From: Micromonospora sp. U21
Lineage (GTDB): Bacteria; Actinomycetota; Actinomycetes; Mycobacteriales; Micromonosporaceae
NCBI RefSeq assembly: GCF_018070045.1
Contig: NZ_JAGPYK010000029.1
Coordinates: forward strand, 18,661-82,660
Length of the DNA: 64,000 bases
Reading direction: 5' to 3'
Shown here: positions 40,847 to 49,623 of the stretch, piece after piece
Layout: each line of letters starts with the position of its first letter
How positions within the stretch are numbered: position 1 is the first letter of the stretch
Translations under genes and position numbers: made by a program
Notes under the pieces: model-generated
Seen by the model: only the letters and a program-made list of their open reading frames with translations
Databases searched by the model: none
Told to the model about the DNA's origin: nothing

Positions 40847-41636
40847 CCGGCACCCCCTGCCGCACCGGCCAGGCCAGCCGGGCGCGCCGCCGCTCCAGCA
40901 GCGCGCCGACCGGCACCTCCAACGCGGCCGCCGCGCGCAGCAGCGGCCGTCCGGCCCGTACCGTCCCGCCCAGGCTGAGCACCCCGGCGGTACGCGCGTC
41001 GTGCGGCAGCCGGGCGATCACCGGCAGTTTCAGCGCGCGGCTGATCTCGGCCCGCCCGTGCCCTTCGCCGACCAGCAGCAGCCGCAGGGTGCCCGCCGGC
41101 ACCCGGTGCTCGGCGAAGTCCCGTTCGATCGCGGTGACCACCGCCCGGGTGCCGGACAGATCCGGCAGCCCGGCCCGGGTCACCAGCAGCACCACCGAGG
41201 CGGCCCGCAGCACCGGCCACGGCGGACCGTTGACGTGCAGCCGGCCGCAGTCGACCAGCACGTTGTAGCCGGGGGTGCCGCGGTCCAGGGCGTTGAAGTA
41301 GTCGGCGAAGCGCTGCCAGAGCGGGGTGACGCTGCCGGCCTGCGTCGGGTCGACCAGCCCGGGCAGCAGCAGCCGTTCCCGACGGGGCGCGTCGAGGTCG
41401 ACCAGCTGGGACCAGAAGGCGGTCTCCAGGTTGCCGTCGCGCAGCTCTCCGACGGCCAGCTCGCCGATGCCGCGGGGTCCGTCCAGCTGACCACCCAGGT
41501 AGCCGGCGAGGATCGACCCGCCGGCCGGGTCGCACTCCGCGAGCACCAGCCGTCGGTGCCAGGCCAGCGCGCAGGCCAGCGCCGAGGTGGTCACGCCGGG
41601 CGAACCCTTCGCGGACACCAGCGCGATGATCGCCAT
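40836..41636 (-). CDS. TadZ/CpaE-like MinD/ParA-family protein with degenerate P-loop
   Basis: 266 residues. The N-terminus IIALVSAKGSPGVTTSALAC aligns with the deviant Walker A motif of MinD proteins (KGGxGKTT) but the P-loop lysine is Val15 while the signature lysine Lys10 remains. LVLAECDPAGGSILAGYLGG matches the Switch I/II region (ECDPAGG). TadZ proteins localise the Tad machine to its membrane site; a changed P-loop suggests weak or no ATP hydrolysis. It lies between cpaB (2-nt gap) and tadA. Confidence 0.85.
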   Translation of the reverse strand: MAIIALVSAKGSPGVTTSALACALAWHRRLVLAECDPAGGSILAGYLGGQLDGPRGIGELAVGELRDGNLETAFWSQLVDLDAPRRERLLLPGLVDPTQAGSVTPLWQRFADYFNALDRGTPGYNVLVDCGRLHVNGPPWPVLRAASVVLLVTRAGLPDLSGTRAVVTAIERDFAEHRVPAGTLRLLLVGEGHGRAEISRALKLPVIARLPHDARTAGVLSLGGTVRAGRPLLRAAAALEVPVGALLERRRARLAWPVRQGVPDAV

Positions 41637-41638
41637 GC

Positions 41639-42316
41639 TCAGGCCGCCTCGGTCAGCACGACGGCGATCCGCTCCTGCGTGGCCAGCGCCACCACCGCGG
41701 GCACGTCCCGGACGGTGAGCGCCAGGTACAGCACCTTGTCGTTGTTCGCCGGGCTGACCATGTCGATCACGGTGGCGGAGAAACGGGTGCCCGCGGCGGC
41801 GGCTCCGGTGGCGTTGTCGTCCGGGGTGCTGACCAGCAGAACCTTGTCGCCGGGGTGCAGTTCACGCGCCGGCACCTGCGCGGTCTTCAAACCGAGCGCG
41901 ATCTGCTGCTGGCCGGGGCCGAGCAGCGGGTCGTCGGTGACCTGTCCCAGCGTGAGCAGGGTGCCCGGGAGCAGCGCCACGGCGGCGCGCTTGCCGACCA
42001 CCTCGTCCAGCCGGCCGGCGGGCACCGGGCGCAGCCCCTGGCCGCCGGCGACCTGCACGGCGACCAGGTCGGCGGTGCTGATCTCCCGCCCGACCTCCAC
42101 GGGCCGGGCCACCGCGAGGTAGCTGCCGGTCGCCCGGACCGAGGTGACCGCGAATGCCGCGCCCAGCCCACCGAGGGCGATCAGGAGTACGGCCAGACCC
42201 AGCAGGCCCGGGCGGACCCGGCGCTGCCGGACCACCTTGGGTGGGCTGACCGGCGCGTCCACCGGGGTTCCGTTGCGCGTCGCGAGACTCACCGGACCGT
42301 CTCCGTCCGAAGCCAC
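41639..42316 (-). CDS. cpaB: CpaB/RcpC-like SAF-domain protein
   Basis: 225 residues. One transmembrane helix (GLLGLAVLLIALGGLGAAFA) followed by a SAF domain (SYLAVARPVEVGREISTADL, LVAVQVAGGQGLRPVPAGRL) and a C-terminal extracytoplasmic domain (PARELHPGDKVLLVS). CpaB/RcpC is a pilus-assembly factor outside the membrane. It is the first recognisable Tad gene of the operon, 13 nt downstream of a secreted protein gene. Confidence 0.85.
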   Translation of the reverse strand: MASDGDGPVSLATRNGTPVDAPVSPPKVVRQRRVRPGLLGLAVLLIALGGLGAAFAVTSVRATGSYLAVARPVEVGREISTADLVAVQVAGGQGLRPVPAGRLDEVVGKRAAVALLPGTLLTLGQVTDDPLLGPGQQQIALGLKTAQVPARELHPGDKVLLVSTPDDNATGAAAAGTRFSATVIDMVSPANNDKVLYLALTVRDVPAVVALATQERIAVVLTEAA

Positions 42317-42329
42317 TCGTTCCTCGCGT

Positions 42330-43349
42330 TCATCGCGTCACCACCTGGAGTTCGTTGATCTGGATCGGCACGGTGCCGCTGGTCCGGGTCTGGGGGATTA
42401 CGCCGCTCTCACCACCGCCGCGCCAGGTCACCGTCCAGTACGTGGTGGCACCGACGCGGTAGGTGCCGGCCTTCGGGTAGCCCTTGTCGTAGCCACAATC
42501 GGGCGAGGAAAGTCCGGCGCGGGGTCCCGTCACCGTGTACTTCGTTCCTGGGCCAGTACAGGTGGTGACCTGCTCGTCGTTGCCCATGTCCCAGACGATC
42601 CGGTCGAACGTGGCATCGACGGTGACGGTGACGTCGCGTTCGGTCTCGCTCTCGGAGATCACCGGGCCGAAGTACTGCCTCCCTTCGCTGGCCCACATCC
42701 AGACCGGCAGCCCGACCAGGCCGGGCCCGGTGCTGCGGCGGGGCGCGACGGCGATCCGGGGTGGCGAGATGGTGATCCGGGCCAGCGCCCGACGCGCCAA
42801 CTCCTCCGGGTCCGGCGGCGCCCCGAAGCCGGGCGGCGGCTCGTCCAGCGTCACCGTGTCCTGGGCACCCACGTCGCCGCCGTTGCAGGTCTGCAAGTAC
42901 CACTGCTGACCCTCGGGCGGCTCGACTGGCCCTTCGGTCAGCTTGTAGTAGCACCCGTCGCCGTTGTTGAACCAACCGAACAGGTCGTCGTAGCAGGGGA
43001 TGGTCCGCCCGCCCCACTGACAGACGCCGCCACCTCCGCCGCCGCCGGAGTCGCCGCCGCCGGAGTCCCCACCGCCGTTGTCGCCGCCACCGTCGGGACC
43101 GCCCGGTGTGCCGGGCTCGTCGTCCCAGACGCTGCAATCGTGCTGGTCGGGCGGGCACTCGCCGCCGGGGTCAGCGCGGCGGGCGGCGGCGGCCGGCAGG
43201 GTTCCGCCGGCCACCAGCAGCAGGGCGAGGCCGATTCCGACGAGCGCCCGGTGAGGCGTCCCGGCCCGGGCGGTACGGGCCGGGACGCCCCCTCCTCCCC
43301 AGGTCAGCACGGCTGGTCCCGGTGCGCGGCGCCGGAGTTGATCAGCCAC
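42330..43349 (-). CDS. Secreted protein of the Tad locus, function unknown
   Basis: 339 residues. A signal peptide (RALVGIGLALLLVAGGTLPA, ending AAAARRADP) is followed by a Gly/Asp/Pro-rich linker (residues 75-105) and a cysteine-containing extracytoplasmic domain (CQWGGRTIPCYDDLFGWFNN, then YFGPVISESETERDVTVTVD and TYWTVTWRGGGESGVIPQTR). The C-terminal half has PKD/Ig-like beta features. It precedes cpaB by 13 nt and overlaps the lipoprotein gene upstream, so it is an operon member, perhaps a pilus-associated surface protein. I know of no assigned function. Confidence 0.75.
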   Translation of the reverse strand: MADQLRRRAPGPAVLTWGGGGVPARTARAGTPHRALVGIGLALLLVAGGTLPAAAARRADPGGECPPDQHDCSVWDDEPGTPGGPDGGGDNGGGDSGGGDSGGGGGGGVCQWGGRTIPCYDDLFGWFNNGDGCYYKLTEGPVEPPEGQQWYLQTCNGGDVGAQDTVTLDEPPPGFGAPPDPEELARRALARITISPPRIAVAPRRSTGPGLVGLPVWMWASEGRQYFGPVISESETERDVTVTVDATFDRIVWDMGNDEQVTTCTGPGTKYTVTGPRAGLSSPDCGYDKGYPKAGTYRVGATTYWTVTWRGGGESGVIPQTRTSGTVPIQINELQVVTR

Positions 43350-43912
43350 CGGCCGTCGGGATACCGGGTGGCGGTGGCCGTGGCCAGGTGCCGACCTCCG
43401 CCACTGCCCGGGACCACCCGTTTGTCCTTGGCGTAGACCAGCCGGTATCCGCTCGCGTCCAGGCAGTCCTGGATCTCCACGGTGGCCGGGGCCGAGTCCA
43501 GGCTGACCGAGGTCACGGTCGGGTCGGACTTCAGCGTTCCGGTACGCATCGCGCCGTGCTCCTTTGCCTCACGAATGGACACTCGCACCCGAGTGAGCAG
43601 TGGATCGGCGAGAAACCGGGACAGTTCCGGCGCGTGTGGATCGCTGCGTCGACTCGCCGTACGCGAGGCCGCGAGATAACCGGAGTACGCGTCGAGCGCC
43701 GCCTTTTCCGCAGCCCGCCGACCGGCGTCCGGGTCCGCCTGTTGTTCGTCGCCCCGGGCTGGCGCCGGCCGTTCAACGGCCTCCCGTCCGCTGCCGCAGG
43801 CGGTGACCGGCACCGCTGCCACGACCGCTAGCAGGCAGATCGCAGCTCGCCTGAGCTGTCGTCCGCGCACCGTCGAGCCTCCTCCTGGTCGCCCGGTGCG
43901 GCGACGGATCAC
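43304..43912 (-). CDS. Lipoprotein at the head of the Tad operon
   Basis: 202 residues. A lipoprotein signal with the lipobox PVTAC (Cys39), then a charged spacer (REAVERPAPARGDEQQADPD) and a small domain resembling NTF2/SnoaL-like mini-folds (AALDAYSGYLAASRTASRRS at the start, PTVTSVSLDSAPATVEIQDC, and terminal TATRYPDGRWLINSG). Such proteins occur at actinobacterial Tad loci. Its 3' end overlaps the next gene by 46 nt. Role unknown, possibly an outer assembly factor. Confidence 0.75.
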   Translation of the reverse strand: MIRRRTGRPGGGSTVRGRQLRRAAICLLAVVAAVPVTACGSGREAVERPAPARGDEQQADPDAGRRAAEKAALDAYSGYLAASRTASRRSDPHAPELSRFLADPLLTRVRVSIREAKEHGAMRTGTLKSDPTVTSVSLDSAPATVEIQDCLDASGYRLVYAKDKRVVPGSGGGRHLATATATRYPDGRWLINSGAAHRDQPC

Positions 43913-44328
43913 CGCCGCCGGGCATGCGGAAGCGCGCCCGGATCAGCACATCCGGAACCGTTCATTGCGCTTCTGCATTCACCGTTACGGATCTTTTACA
44001 AATGGATGGTCCTGTGTCGTCCGGTTGTTGCGGTGAGGCTTGCGTCACACCCAAGGGGCGAGCATAGGCTGACGCTCGCCGATGCAACAGAGGCAATTCA
44101 ACTGAACACTCTCCGTGATGACAGGTGGTGGTGAGGGGTGTCTGTGCCGCACTCCGGGCAGTGGACCGCACCGATCGGCGGGATGGCTGGCCCTGGGCCG
44201 GCCCAGGAAGCCGCCGGGCGGCCGGCTGCGCAGGTCGCTTTCTGCGCCATCCGCTACACCCAAGCGATCGTTCAGTCACGATCCGTGTTCGCCTCCCGGG
44301 GTTCTGCCGGGCCAGAGGCGGGGTCGAC
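43913..44328. other. Intergenic region between the divergent Tad operon and prepilin peptidase gene
   Basis: 416 nt without a convincing gene. The part nearest the Tad operon is AT-richer and includes ATCTTTTACAAATGG (about 43988-44003), read on the minus strand as a TTGTAA -35-like element, so the operon promoter is probably here. The part nearer the peptidase gene is GC-rich with GAGGCGG before the ATG. Nothing else is supported. Confidence 0.5.
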
Positions 44329-45180
44329 ATGGCGCTGACCGGCCCCTCGGCGGCCGTCCCCGGTCAGGAGAATCCGCCCGATCGGACGCCCGCACCCCCG
44401 CCATCCGGTGGCACGACGAAACCCGCCGACCGAGCCGCCGGCCGTGCCCGGCTCTCGACCGCGCTGGCAGTCCTGGCGGTCGGCCCGCTGCTGCGGTGGG
44501 CCGTCCTGCGTCACGCCGTACCGTCGGGAACCGCCAGCCCGACCGGGTGCGAAGCCTGCGGCGCACCGGTCGGGCTGACCCGGCCCTGGCCCGCGCTGGG
44601 CCCGGCCGGCCGGTGCGGTCGCTGCCGCGCCCGGGTCGGTCCGCCACCCGGCACGGTCGAGCTGGCCGCGCTCGCCGGGCTCGGCGCGGTGGTGCTGTTG
44701 GCGCTGGTCGGTCCGCCGGGTGGTGCGCTGCCGGCGCTGGCCTGGTGGCTCGGCTGGACGGTCCCGGCGGTCTTCGTCGACCTGGCCGTGCACCGGCTGC
44801 CGGACCGGCTCACCCTGCCGGCGGCGGCCGGGACGTGGCTGCTGCTCGGCGCGGCCGCGCTCGGTGACCCCGAGCCGGGGCCCTGGCTGCGCGCTGTCAC
44901 CGCCGGCGCGGGGCTGGCGGTGCTCTTCGCCGGCAGCACGCTGCTGCTCGGCCGCCGTGGCTTCGGGCTGGGCGACGCCAAGCTGGTGCTCAGCGTGGGC
45001 GCGCTGCTCGGCTGGTACGGCTGGCCGGTCCTGCTGCTCGGGCTGCTGCTCGCGTTCGGGCTGTCCGCGCTGGTCAGCCTGGGCCTGCTGACCGCCCGGC
45101 GGGTCCGCTGGACCACCCACCTGCCGTTCGGCCCGTTCCTGCTGCTCGGCACCGTCGGCGCCCTCCTGCTGACCACCTGA
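44329..45180 (+). CDS. Type IV prepilin peptidase (A24 family)
   Basis: 283 residues. ATG 44329 follows GAGGCGGGG. The N-terminal zinc-binding-like cysteines are CEACGAP and CGRC; the two catalytic aspartates lie in VFVDLAVHRLPDRLTLP and FGLGDAKLVLSVGALLGWY (GxGDxK). Six to seven hydrophobic helices follow. It cleaves pilin and pseudopilin leaders at the Gly junction on the cytoplasmic face. It is divergent from the Tad operon and is the obvious processing enzyme for its TadE-type proteins. Confidence 0.9.
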   Translation: MALTGPSAAVPGQENPPDRTPAPPPSGGTTKPADRAAGRARLSTALAVLAVGPLLRWAVLRHAVPSGTASPTGCEACGAPVGLTRPWPALGPAGRCGRCRARVGPPPGTVELAALAGLGAVVLLALVGPPGGALPALAWWLGWTVPAVFVDLAVHRLPDRLTLPAAAGTWLLLGAAALGDPEPGPWLRAVTAGAGLAVLFAGSTLLLGRRGFGLGDAKLVLSVGALLGWYGWPVLLLGLLLAFGLSALVSLGLLTARRVRWTTHLPFGPFLLLGTVGALLLTT

Positions 45181-45200
45181 CAAGCTGCGGCGGGCGGGGG

Positions 45201-45830
45201 TCAGCGGCGGGGTCGGCCCGCCAGGTCGGGCACCGGGCGGCGGGCGCGGTCGGCCCGGCGGCGCAGCGCTTCTGTCGCCGGGCGGGCCAGCAGCGGGGTG
45301 GCCAGGGTGGCGACCAGGGCACCGAGCAGCACACCAGCGACCACGTCGTGCGGGTAGTGCACGCCCACGAAGACCCGGGAGAACGCGGCCAGCGCGGCCA
45401 GCGGCAGCGCGACCAGTCCGAGCCGGCGGGAGAGCAGCAGGGTGGTGACCGCCAGCGCGCCGGCCAGGGTGGCGTGATTGCTGGGAAACGACCAGTCGCC
45501 CGGTGGTGGGCAGCTGCCCGCGATGATGGCCCGGCCCACCGTCCGGCACGGCCGGTCCTCGTCCACCACGGTCTTGAACCATTCGCTGCCCGCGTACGCC
45601 AGGAGAGTCGGCACCGGCGCGACCAGGGCGAGCGCCCGGTCGCGCGGGCCGCCGGACAGGCGGCTCAGCGCGGCCACCAGCAGCAGGCCGCCGAGCAGCA
45701 GGATCACCCCCTCGGTGGCGTGCCCGACGAACCACTGCACCGGGGGCGGGCTGTCGGCGGCGACGCCGATCACGTCGCGGTACCACTCGGCACTGATCTC
45801 CGGAACGTCCATGTTGCCGTTGTCGACCAT
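45201..45830 (-). CDS. PAP2-family membrane phosphatase
   Basis: 209 residues, about five transmembrane helices. The three PAP2 motifs are KTVVDEDRPC, FPSNHAT and SRVFVGVHYPHDV, carrying the catalytic histidines and arginines. It would dephosphorylate a lipid phosphate (phosphatidic acid, undecaprenyl or other polyprenyl diphosphate) on the outer face. Convergent with the prepilin peptidase gene (20 nt) and unconnected to it functionally. Confidence 0.9.
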   Translation of the reverse strand: MVDNGNMDVPEISAEWYRDVIGVAADSPPPVQWFVGHATEGVILLLGGLLLVAALSRLSGGPRDRALALVAPVPTLLAYAGSEWFKTVVDEDRPCRTVGRAIIAGSCPPPGDWSFPSNHATLAGALAVTTLLLSRRLGLVALPLAALAAFSRVFVGVHYPHDVVAGVLLGALVATLATPLLARPATEALRRRADRARRPVPDLAGRPRR

Positions 45831-46002
45831 GCATCACCTCACCAGATGTTCATACCCGGTTCACCTGGGAGACAAGGTAGGAACGCGGCAGGCGGCGGCG
45901 CAGGAGTCGACGGTACGGGCGGCTCACCGACCTTCGTCCAGCAATCCCACTGCCGGCTCTGCTTTGCTGGTCAGGGACGTTGGCACCCCAGAGGAGGCAC
46001 CC

Positions 46003-48402
46003 GTGCACACCGGTTCGGCCACCGATCAACCGTCGCCCGCCGTCGAGGGCGTGGACGAGGAGACCTGGCGGATCCGGCGCACGGCGGCCGACCTGGACCG
46101 GCTCGGCGAGACCGAGTCGATCTTCGCGTTGGGCAACGGGTGGGTCGGTTGGCGTGGCGTCCTCGACGAGGGCGCGCCGTGCGTGATGCCGGGCAGCTAC
46201 GTCAACGGTTTCCACGAGCGGCGCGAGCTGAGCTATCCCGAGGAGGGGTACGCCTTTCCGCAGGCCAGCGACACCGTCGTCAGCGCGCCGAACGCGGCCC
46301 TGATCCGGCTCTGGGTCGACGACGAACCGCTGGACATCCGGACCGGGACGCTGCACGTTCACGACCGGGTGCTCGACCTGCGCGCCGGCGTGCTGCGCCG
46401 GGAGACCGAGTGGATCTCGCCGGCCGGGCGGCGGGTGCGCATCCGCAGCACCCGACTGGTGTCCCTGCCCCGCCGCCCGGTCGTCGCCGTCCGGTACGAG
46501 GTGGAGACGCTGGACGGGCCCGTCGAGCTGCGGGTCTGCTCGGACCTGCTGGCCAACGAGCGGGTACCGGAGCGCTCGGACGATCCCCGGGCGGCCTCGG
46601 TGCTCACCGATCCGCTGACCGCCGAGACGTACCGTGCGGCCGGCCTCGACGGTTCGCTGGTGCACCGCACCGAGCACAGCGGCCAGCGCGTCGCGGTGGC
46701 GGTCAGCCACCTGGTGGACGCGCCGGGCACGCTGACCGTCACCGGCGACTGCACTCCCGACCGGGTACGCCTCACCGTGGCCGGCCCGCTGCACCCGGGC
46801 GAGCGGCTGGAGCTGACGAAGTTCGCCGCGTACGAGTGCGCGGCGGTCGACGGGACGCCCGCCGGCGAGTTGGCCGACCTGGTCGCCGCCGAGGCGGACG
46901 CGGCCCGCTCGGACGGCTTCGACGCCCTGCTCGCCGACCAGCGCGCCGCCCTGGACGCGGCCTGGCAGGCCGCCGACGTGCTGCTCGACGGCGACCCGGA
47001 ACTCCAGCAGGCGACCCGGTTCGCGATGTTCCACCTGATTCAGGCCGGTCGCCCCGACTCCGACCGGACCATTCCCGCCAAGGGCCTGACCGGCAATGGC
47101 TACGACGGGCACGTGCTCTGGGACACCGAGAGCTACGTGCTGCCGGTGCTCACCTACCTGGCTCCGGCGGTGGCCCGCTCGGCGTTGAGCTGGCGGCACG
47201 CCCACCTGCCGGAGGCCCGCGAGCGCGCCCGCGAGCTGCGGCTGACCGGCGCGACCTTCCCGTGGCGCACCATCGGCGGCCGGGAGTGCTCCGGCTACTG
47301 GCCGGCCGGCACCGCCGCGCTGCACGTCAACGCCGACATCGCCGACGCGGTTCTGCGCTACCTGGCCGCCACCGACGACCAGCGGTTCCTCGCCGAGGCG
47401 GGGCTGGATCTGCTGGTGGAGACCGCCCGGCTCTGGCACGGCTTCGGCCACTGGTCGGACACCGGCGCGTTCCACCTGCACGGGGTGACCGGGCCGGACG
47501 AGTACGCCGCGCTGGTCAACGACAACGTCTTCACCAACCTGATGGCCCGGCGCAACCTGCGGGGCGCGGCGGACGCCGCCGAGCGCCACCCCGACCTGGC
47601 CAGCCGGCTCGGGGTGGACCCGACGGAGATCGCCGGCTGGCGGGCCGCCGCCGACGCGGTCTTCATCCCGTACGACCGCAAGCGCGGAGTGCACCAGCAG
47701 GCCGCCGGGTTCACCGAGCAGCCGGAGTGGGACTTCGCGAACACCGGCGAGGACGACTACCCGCTGCTGCTGCACTACCCCTACCTCGAGCTGTATCGCC
47801 GGCAGGTGGTCAAGCAGGCCGACCTGGTGCTGGCCATGCAGCTCTGCCCGGGCGAGTTCACCGCCGACGAGAAGGCCCGCAACCTGGCCTACTACGACGC
47901 CCGCACGGTCCGCGACTCGTCGCTGTCGGCGGCGCCGCAGGCGGTGCTGGCCGCCGAGGTCGGGCACCTCGACCTGGCGTACGACCTCTTCGCGGAGTCG
48001 GTGCTGCAGGACCTGGCCGACCTGGGCGACAAGACCGCCGACGGGCTGCACCTGGCGTCGCTGGCCGGGTCGTGGCTGGCGCTGGTGCAGGGCTTCGGCG
48101 GGCTGCGCGACGACCGGGGGGTGCTCTCCTTGGACCCCCGGCTGCCCCGGCGGATCGACCGGCTGGCGTTCAGCCTGCGCTGGCGCGGACATCGGCTGCG
48201 GGTCACGCTGACTTCCGCCGAGGCCCGCTACGAGCTGCCCGACGCCCGCCCGGACGCCGCGGTCGACCTGTGGCACCACGGTGCGGAGCTTCGGGTCACC
48301 GGTGCCGCACCGGTCATCCGGCCGATGCCACCGGTGCCCGACCCCGGGCCCGAGCCGCACTCACCGCCCGGTCGCCGTCCCACCCGCCGCTCGGCCGGCT
48401 GA
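46003..48402 (+). CDS. GH65 glycoside phosphorylase/hydrolase
   Basis: 799 residues from a GTG at 46003 with GAGGAGG at 45991. Domains in order: N-terminal beta-sandwich (to about 290), linker helices, the (alpha/alpha)6 barrel (about 340-690) and a C-terminal beta sheet. The general acid is Glu500 in GVTGPDEYAALVNDN; YDGHVLWDTESYVLPVLTYL and TGATFPWRTIGGREC line the substrate site. The family phosphorolyses trehalose, maltose, kojibiose or nigerose into glucose-1-phosphate and glucose. No beta-phosphoglucomutase gene is adjacent, as would be usual. It might use disaccharides from the alpha-glucan locus at 19-32 kb, but that is inference. The last 35 residues are Pro-rich. Confidence 0.9.
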   Translation: MHTGSATDQPSPAVEGVDEETWRIRRTAADLDRLGETESIFALGNGWVGWRGVLDEGAPCVMPGSYVNGFHERRELSYPEEGYAFPQASDTVVSAPNAALIRLWVDDEPLDIRTGTLHVHDRVLDLRAGVLRRETEWISPAGRRVRIRSTRLVSLPRRPVVAVRYEVETLDGPVELRVCSDLLANERVPERSDDPRAASVLTDPLTAETYRAAGLDGSLVHRTEHSGQRVAVAVSHLVDAPGTLTVTGDCTPDRVRLTVAGPLHPGERLELTKFAAYECAAVDGTPAGELADLVAAEADAARSDGFDALLADQRAALDAAWQAADVLLDGDPELQQATRFAMFHLIQAGRPDSDRTIPAKGLTGNGYDGHVLWDTESYVLPVLTYLAPAVARSALSWRHAHLPEARERARELRLTGATFPWRTIGGRECSGYWPAGTAALHVNADIADAVLRYLAATDDQRFLAEAGLDLLVETARLWHGFGHWSDTGAFHLHGVTGPDEYAALVNDNVFTNLMARRNLRGAADAAERHPDLASRLGVDPTEIAGWRAAADAVFIPYDRKRGVHQQAAGFTEQPEWDFANTGEDDYPLLLHYPYLELYRRQVVKQADLVLAMQLCPGEFTADEKARNLAYYDARTVRDSSLSAAPQAVLAAEVGHLDLAYDLFAESVLQDLADLGDKTADGLHLASLAGSWLALVQGFGGLRDDRGVLSLDPRLPRRIDRLAFSLRWRGHRLRVTLTSAEARYELPDARPDAAVDLWHHGAELRVTGAAPVIRPMPPVPDPGPEPHSPPGRRPTRRSAG

Positions 48403-48439
48403 CCCGCCGCCGTCCGCTGCTCGTGCCCGCAGGCGACGG

Positions 48440-48904
48440 TCAGGTCGGCCCGAGGCCGCCGGCCATCCGTTCGCGGACGGCCTCCAGCGCCTCGAAGGCG
48501 TACGCCCAGTTGTGGCACTTGAAACTGCGCAGGCCGTCGATCGTGGTGTGGCAGTCGGCGCAGCGCACACCGGGGATCGCGTCCGGGATCTCGGTGTTGA
48601 CGTACTTGCGTTCGCCGAGGATGACGGTGGCGATCATGGCCTTGTCGTGCAGGCCGGACAGCGCCGACGAGACGATGTCGTACCAGGTGACCCGCCGGCC
48701 GCACTTCGGGCAGTCCGGCTCGTCGCCGCTGACCCAGAGCGGGGCGCCGATGGTGCGCGCCGGCATGCCGAGCAGCTTCTCCAGCCGTCGGACGTCCGAT
48801 TCCGGGGTGGTCCACCGGTGCCGTCCCGGCAGCGACGCGGGCGAGTCGTACACGGCGCGGAACAGGTCGTGGTCGACCTGCACGGTCTCCCGCTGACTGG
48901 TCAT
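48440..48904 (-). CDS. Hypothetical zinc-ribbon protein
   Basis: 154 residues. CPKCGRRVTWYD and CADCHTTIDGLRSFKCHNW give at least four cysteines in two pairs plus histidines, a likely zinc site. There is no signal peptide or membrane helix. It is divergent from no gene and lies downstream of the GH65 gene on the opposite strand with two hairpins on its other side. Family not recognised. Confidence 0.65.
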   Translation of the reverse strand: MTSQRETVQVDHDLFRAVYDSPASLPGRHRWTTPESDVRRLEKLLGMPARTIGAPLWVSGDEPDCPKCGRRVTWYDIVSSALSGLHDKAMIATVILGERKYVNTEIPDAIPGVRCADCHTTIDGLRSFKCHNWAYAFEALEAVRERMAGGLGPT

Positions 48905-48927
48905 CGGTGTCCCCCTCGACGGTCGGT

Positions 48928-48954
48928 GCCCCCACCGTCGTCCCTGGTGGGGGC
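48928..48954. terminator. Hairpin
   Basis: GCCCCCACC (48928-48936) pairs with GGTGGGGGC (48946-48954), in the gap upstream of the zinc-ribbon gene and downstream of the FHA gene on the same strand. Probably a second-stage terminator. Confidence 0.55.
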
Positions 48955-48975
48955 GGGCTACAACCGGATCAACGA

Positions 48976-49003
48976 CACGGCGGGGCGACCAGCCCCCGCC
49001 GTG
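48976..49003 (-). terminator. Terminator of the FHA-HTH gene
   Basis: CACGGCGGGG/CCCCGCCGTG, perfect 10-bp stem with an 8-nt loop, begins 4 nt after the FHA-HTH stop codon on the minus strand. Confidence 0.7.
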
Positions 49004-49006
49004 CGG

Positions 49007-49609
49007 TCAGGGTGCGGCCGGTGCTGGACCGGCCGCACCCCGGCGGACGGCCTCGCCGGCCAGCCGCGCGCGGCGGCGCTCGTCGTTCGTGGTGAGGTCG
49101 AACTTGTCGTACAGCCGGGACAGGTGTTTCTTCACCGCGCTCTCGGTGACGTGCAGGGTGGCCGCGATCGCCCGCACCGGAGGTGGCTCGGGGAACGGCA
49201 CCCCACCCTCGACGAACGGGCGGCAGAGCACGGTCAGCACCTCCTGCTCCCGCCGCGTCAGGCCGGGTGGCGGGGGTGCCGGCTCGACGTGCAGGGTCCG
49301 GGTGCTGGGGTGTTCCGCCGGGGCGTGGAAGACCAGCCGGGCCGGGCCGATCCCGACCCGGTCCCGGTCCCGCAGGATCTGCGCCGGGCGCACCGGGCTG
49401 CCGTTGACCGTGGTGCCGTTGGTGCTGCCCAGGTCGCGGATCGACCAGCCGGCTGGAAAGCGCTCGACGAGGGCGTGCAGCCGGGAGACCAGGTTGCTGT
49501 CGATCGGCAGCTCGTTGGTGGGCGCACGTCCGATCGTCAGCGCGTCGGCGGTCAACGGCACCAGCCGGACGGCGCCCACCCCGTAGACCTCGAAGTACCC
49601 GTCCGTCAC
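49007..49609 (-). CDS. FHA domain fused to a LuxR-like helix-turn-helix
   Basis: 200 residues from a GTG at 49609. Residues 15-95 are an FHA phosphothreonine-binding domain (TIGRAPTNELPID, SRLHALVERFPAGW, LGSTNGTTVNGSPV). Residues 118-190 carry LTRREQEVLTVLCRPF and VRAIAATLHVTESAVKKHLS-RLYDKF, a GerE/LuxR-type DNA-binding helix-turn-helix. It starts 14 nt after the kinase gene, so phosphorylation by that kinase could be read by the FHA part and passed to DNA binding. There is no receiver domain. Target promoters are unknown. Confidence 0.88.
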   Translation of the reverse strand: MTDGYFEVYGVGAVRLVPLTADALTIGRAPTNELPIDSNLVSRLHALVERFPAGWSIRDLGSTNGTTVNGSPVRPAQILRDRDRVGIGPARLVFHAPAEHPSTRTLHVEPAPPPPGLTRREQEVLTVLCRPFVEGGVPFPEPPPVRAIAATLHVTESAVKKHLSRLYDKFDLTTNDERRRARLAGEAVRRGAAGPAPAAP

Positions 49610-49623
49610 AACGCCTCCTACGG

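Noticed and set aside
45850..48360. An 836-codon frame opposite the GH65 gene.
   Set aside because: Shadow of the GH65 coding strand; no motifs, and codon bias supports the plus-strand gene.
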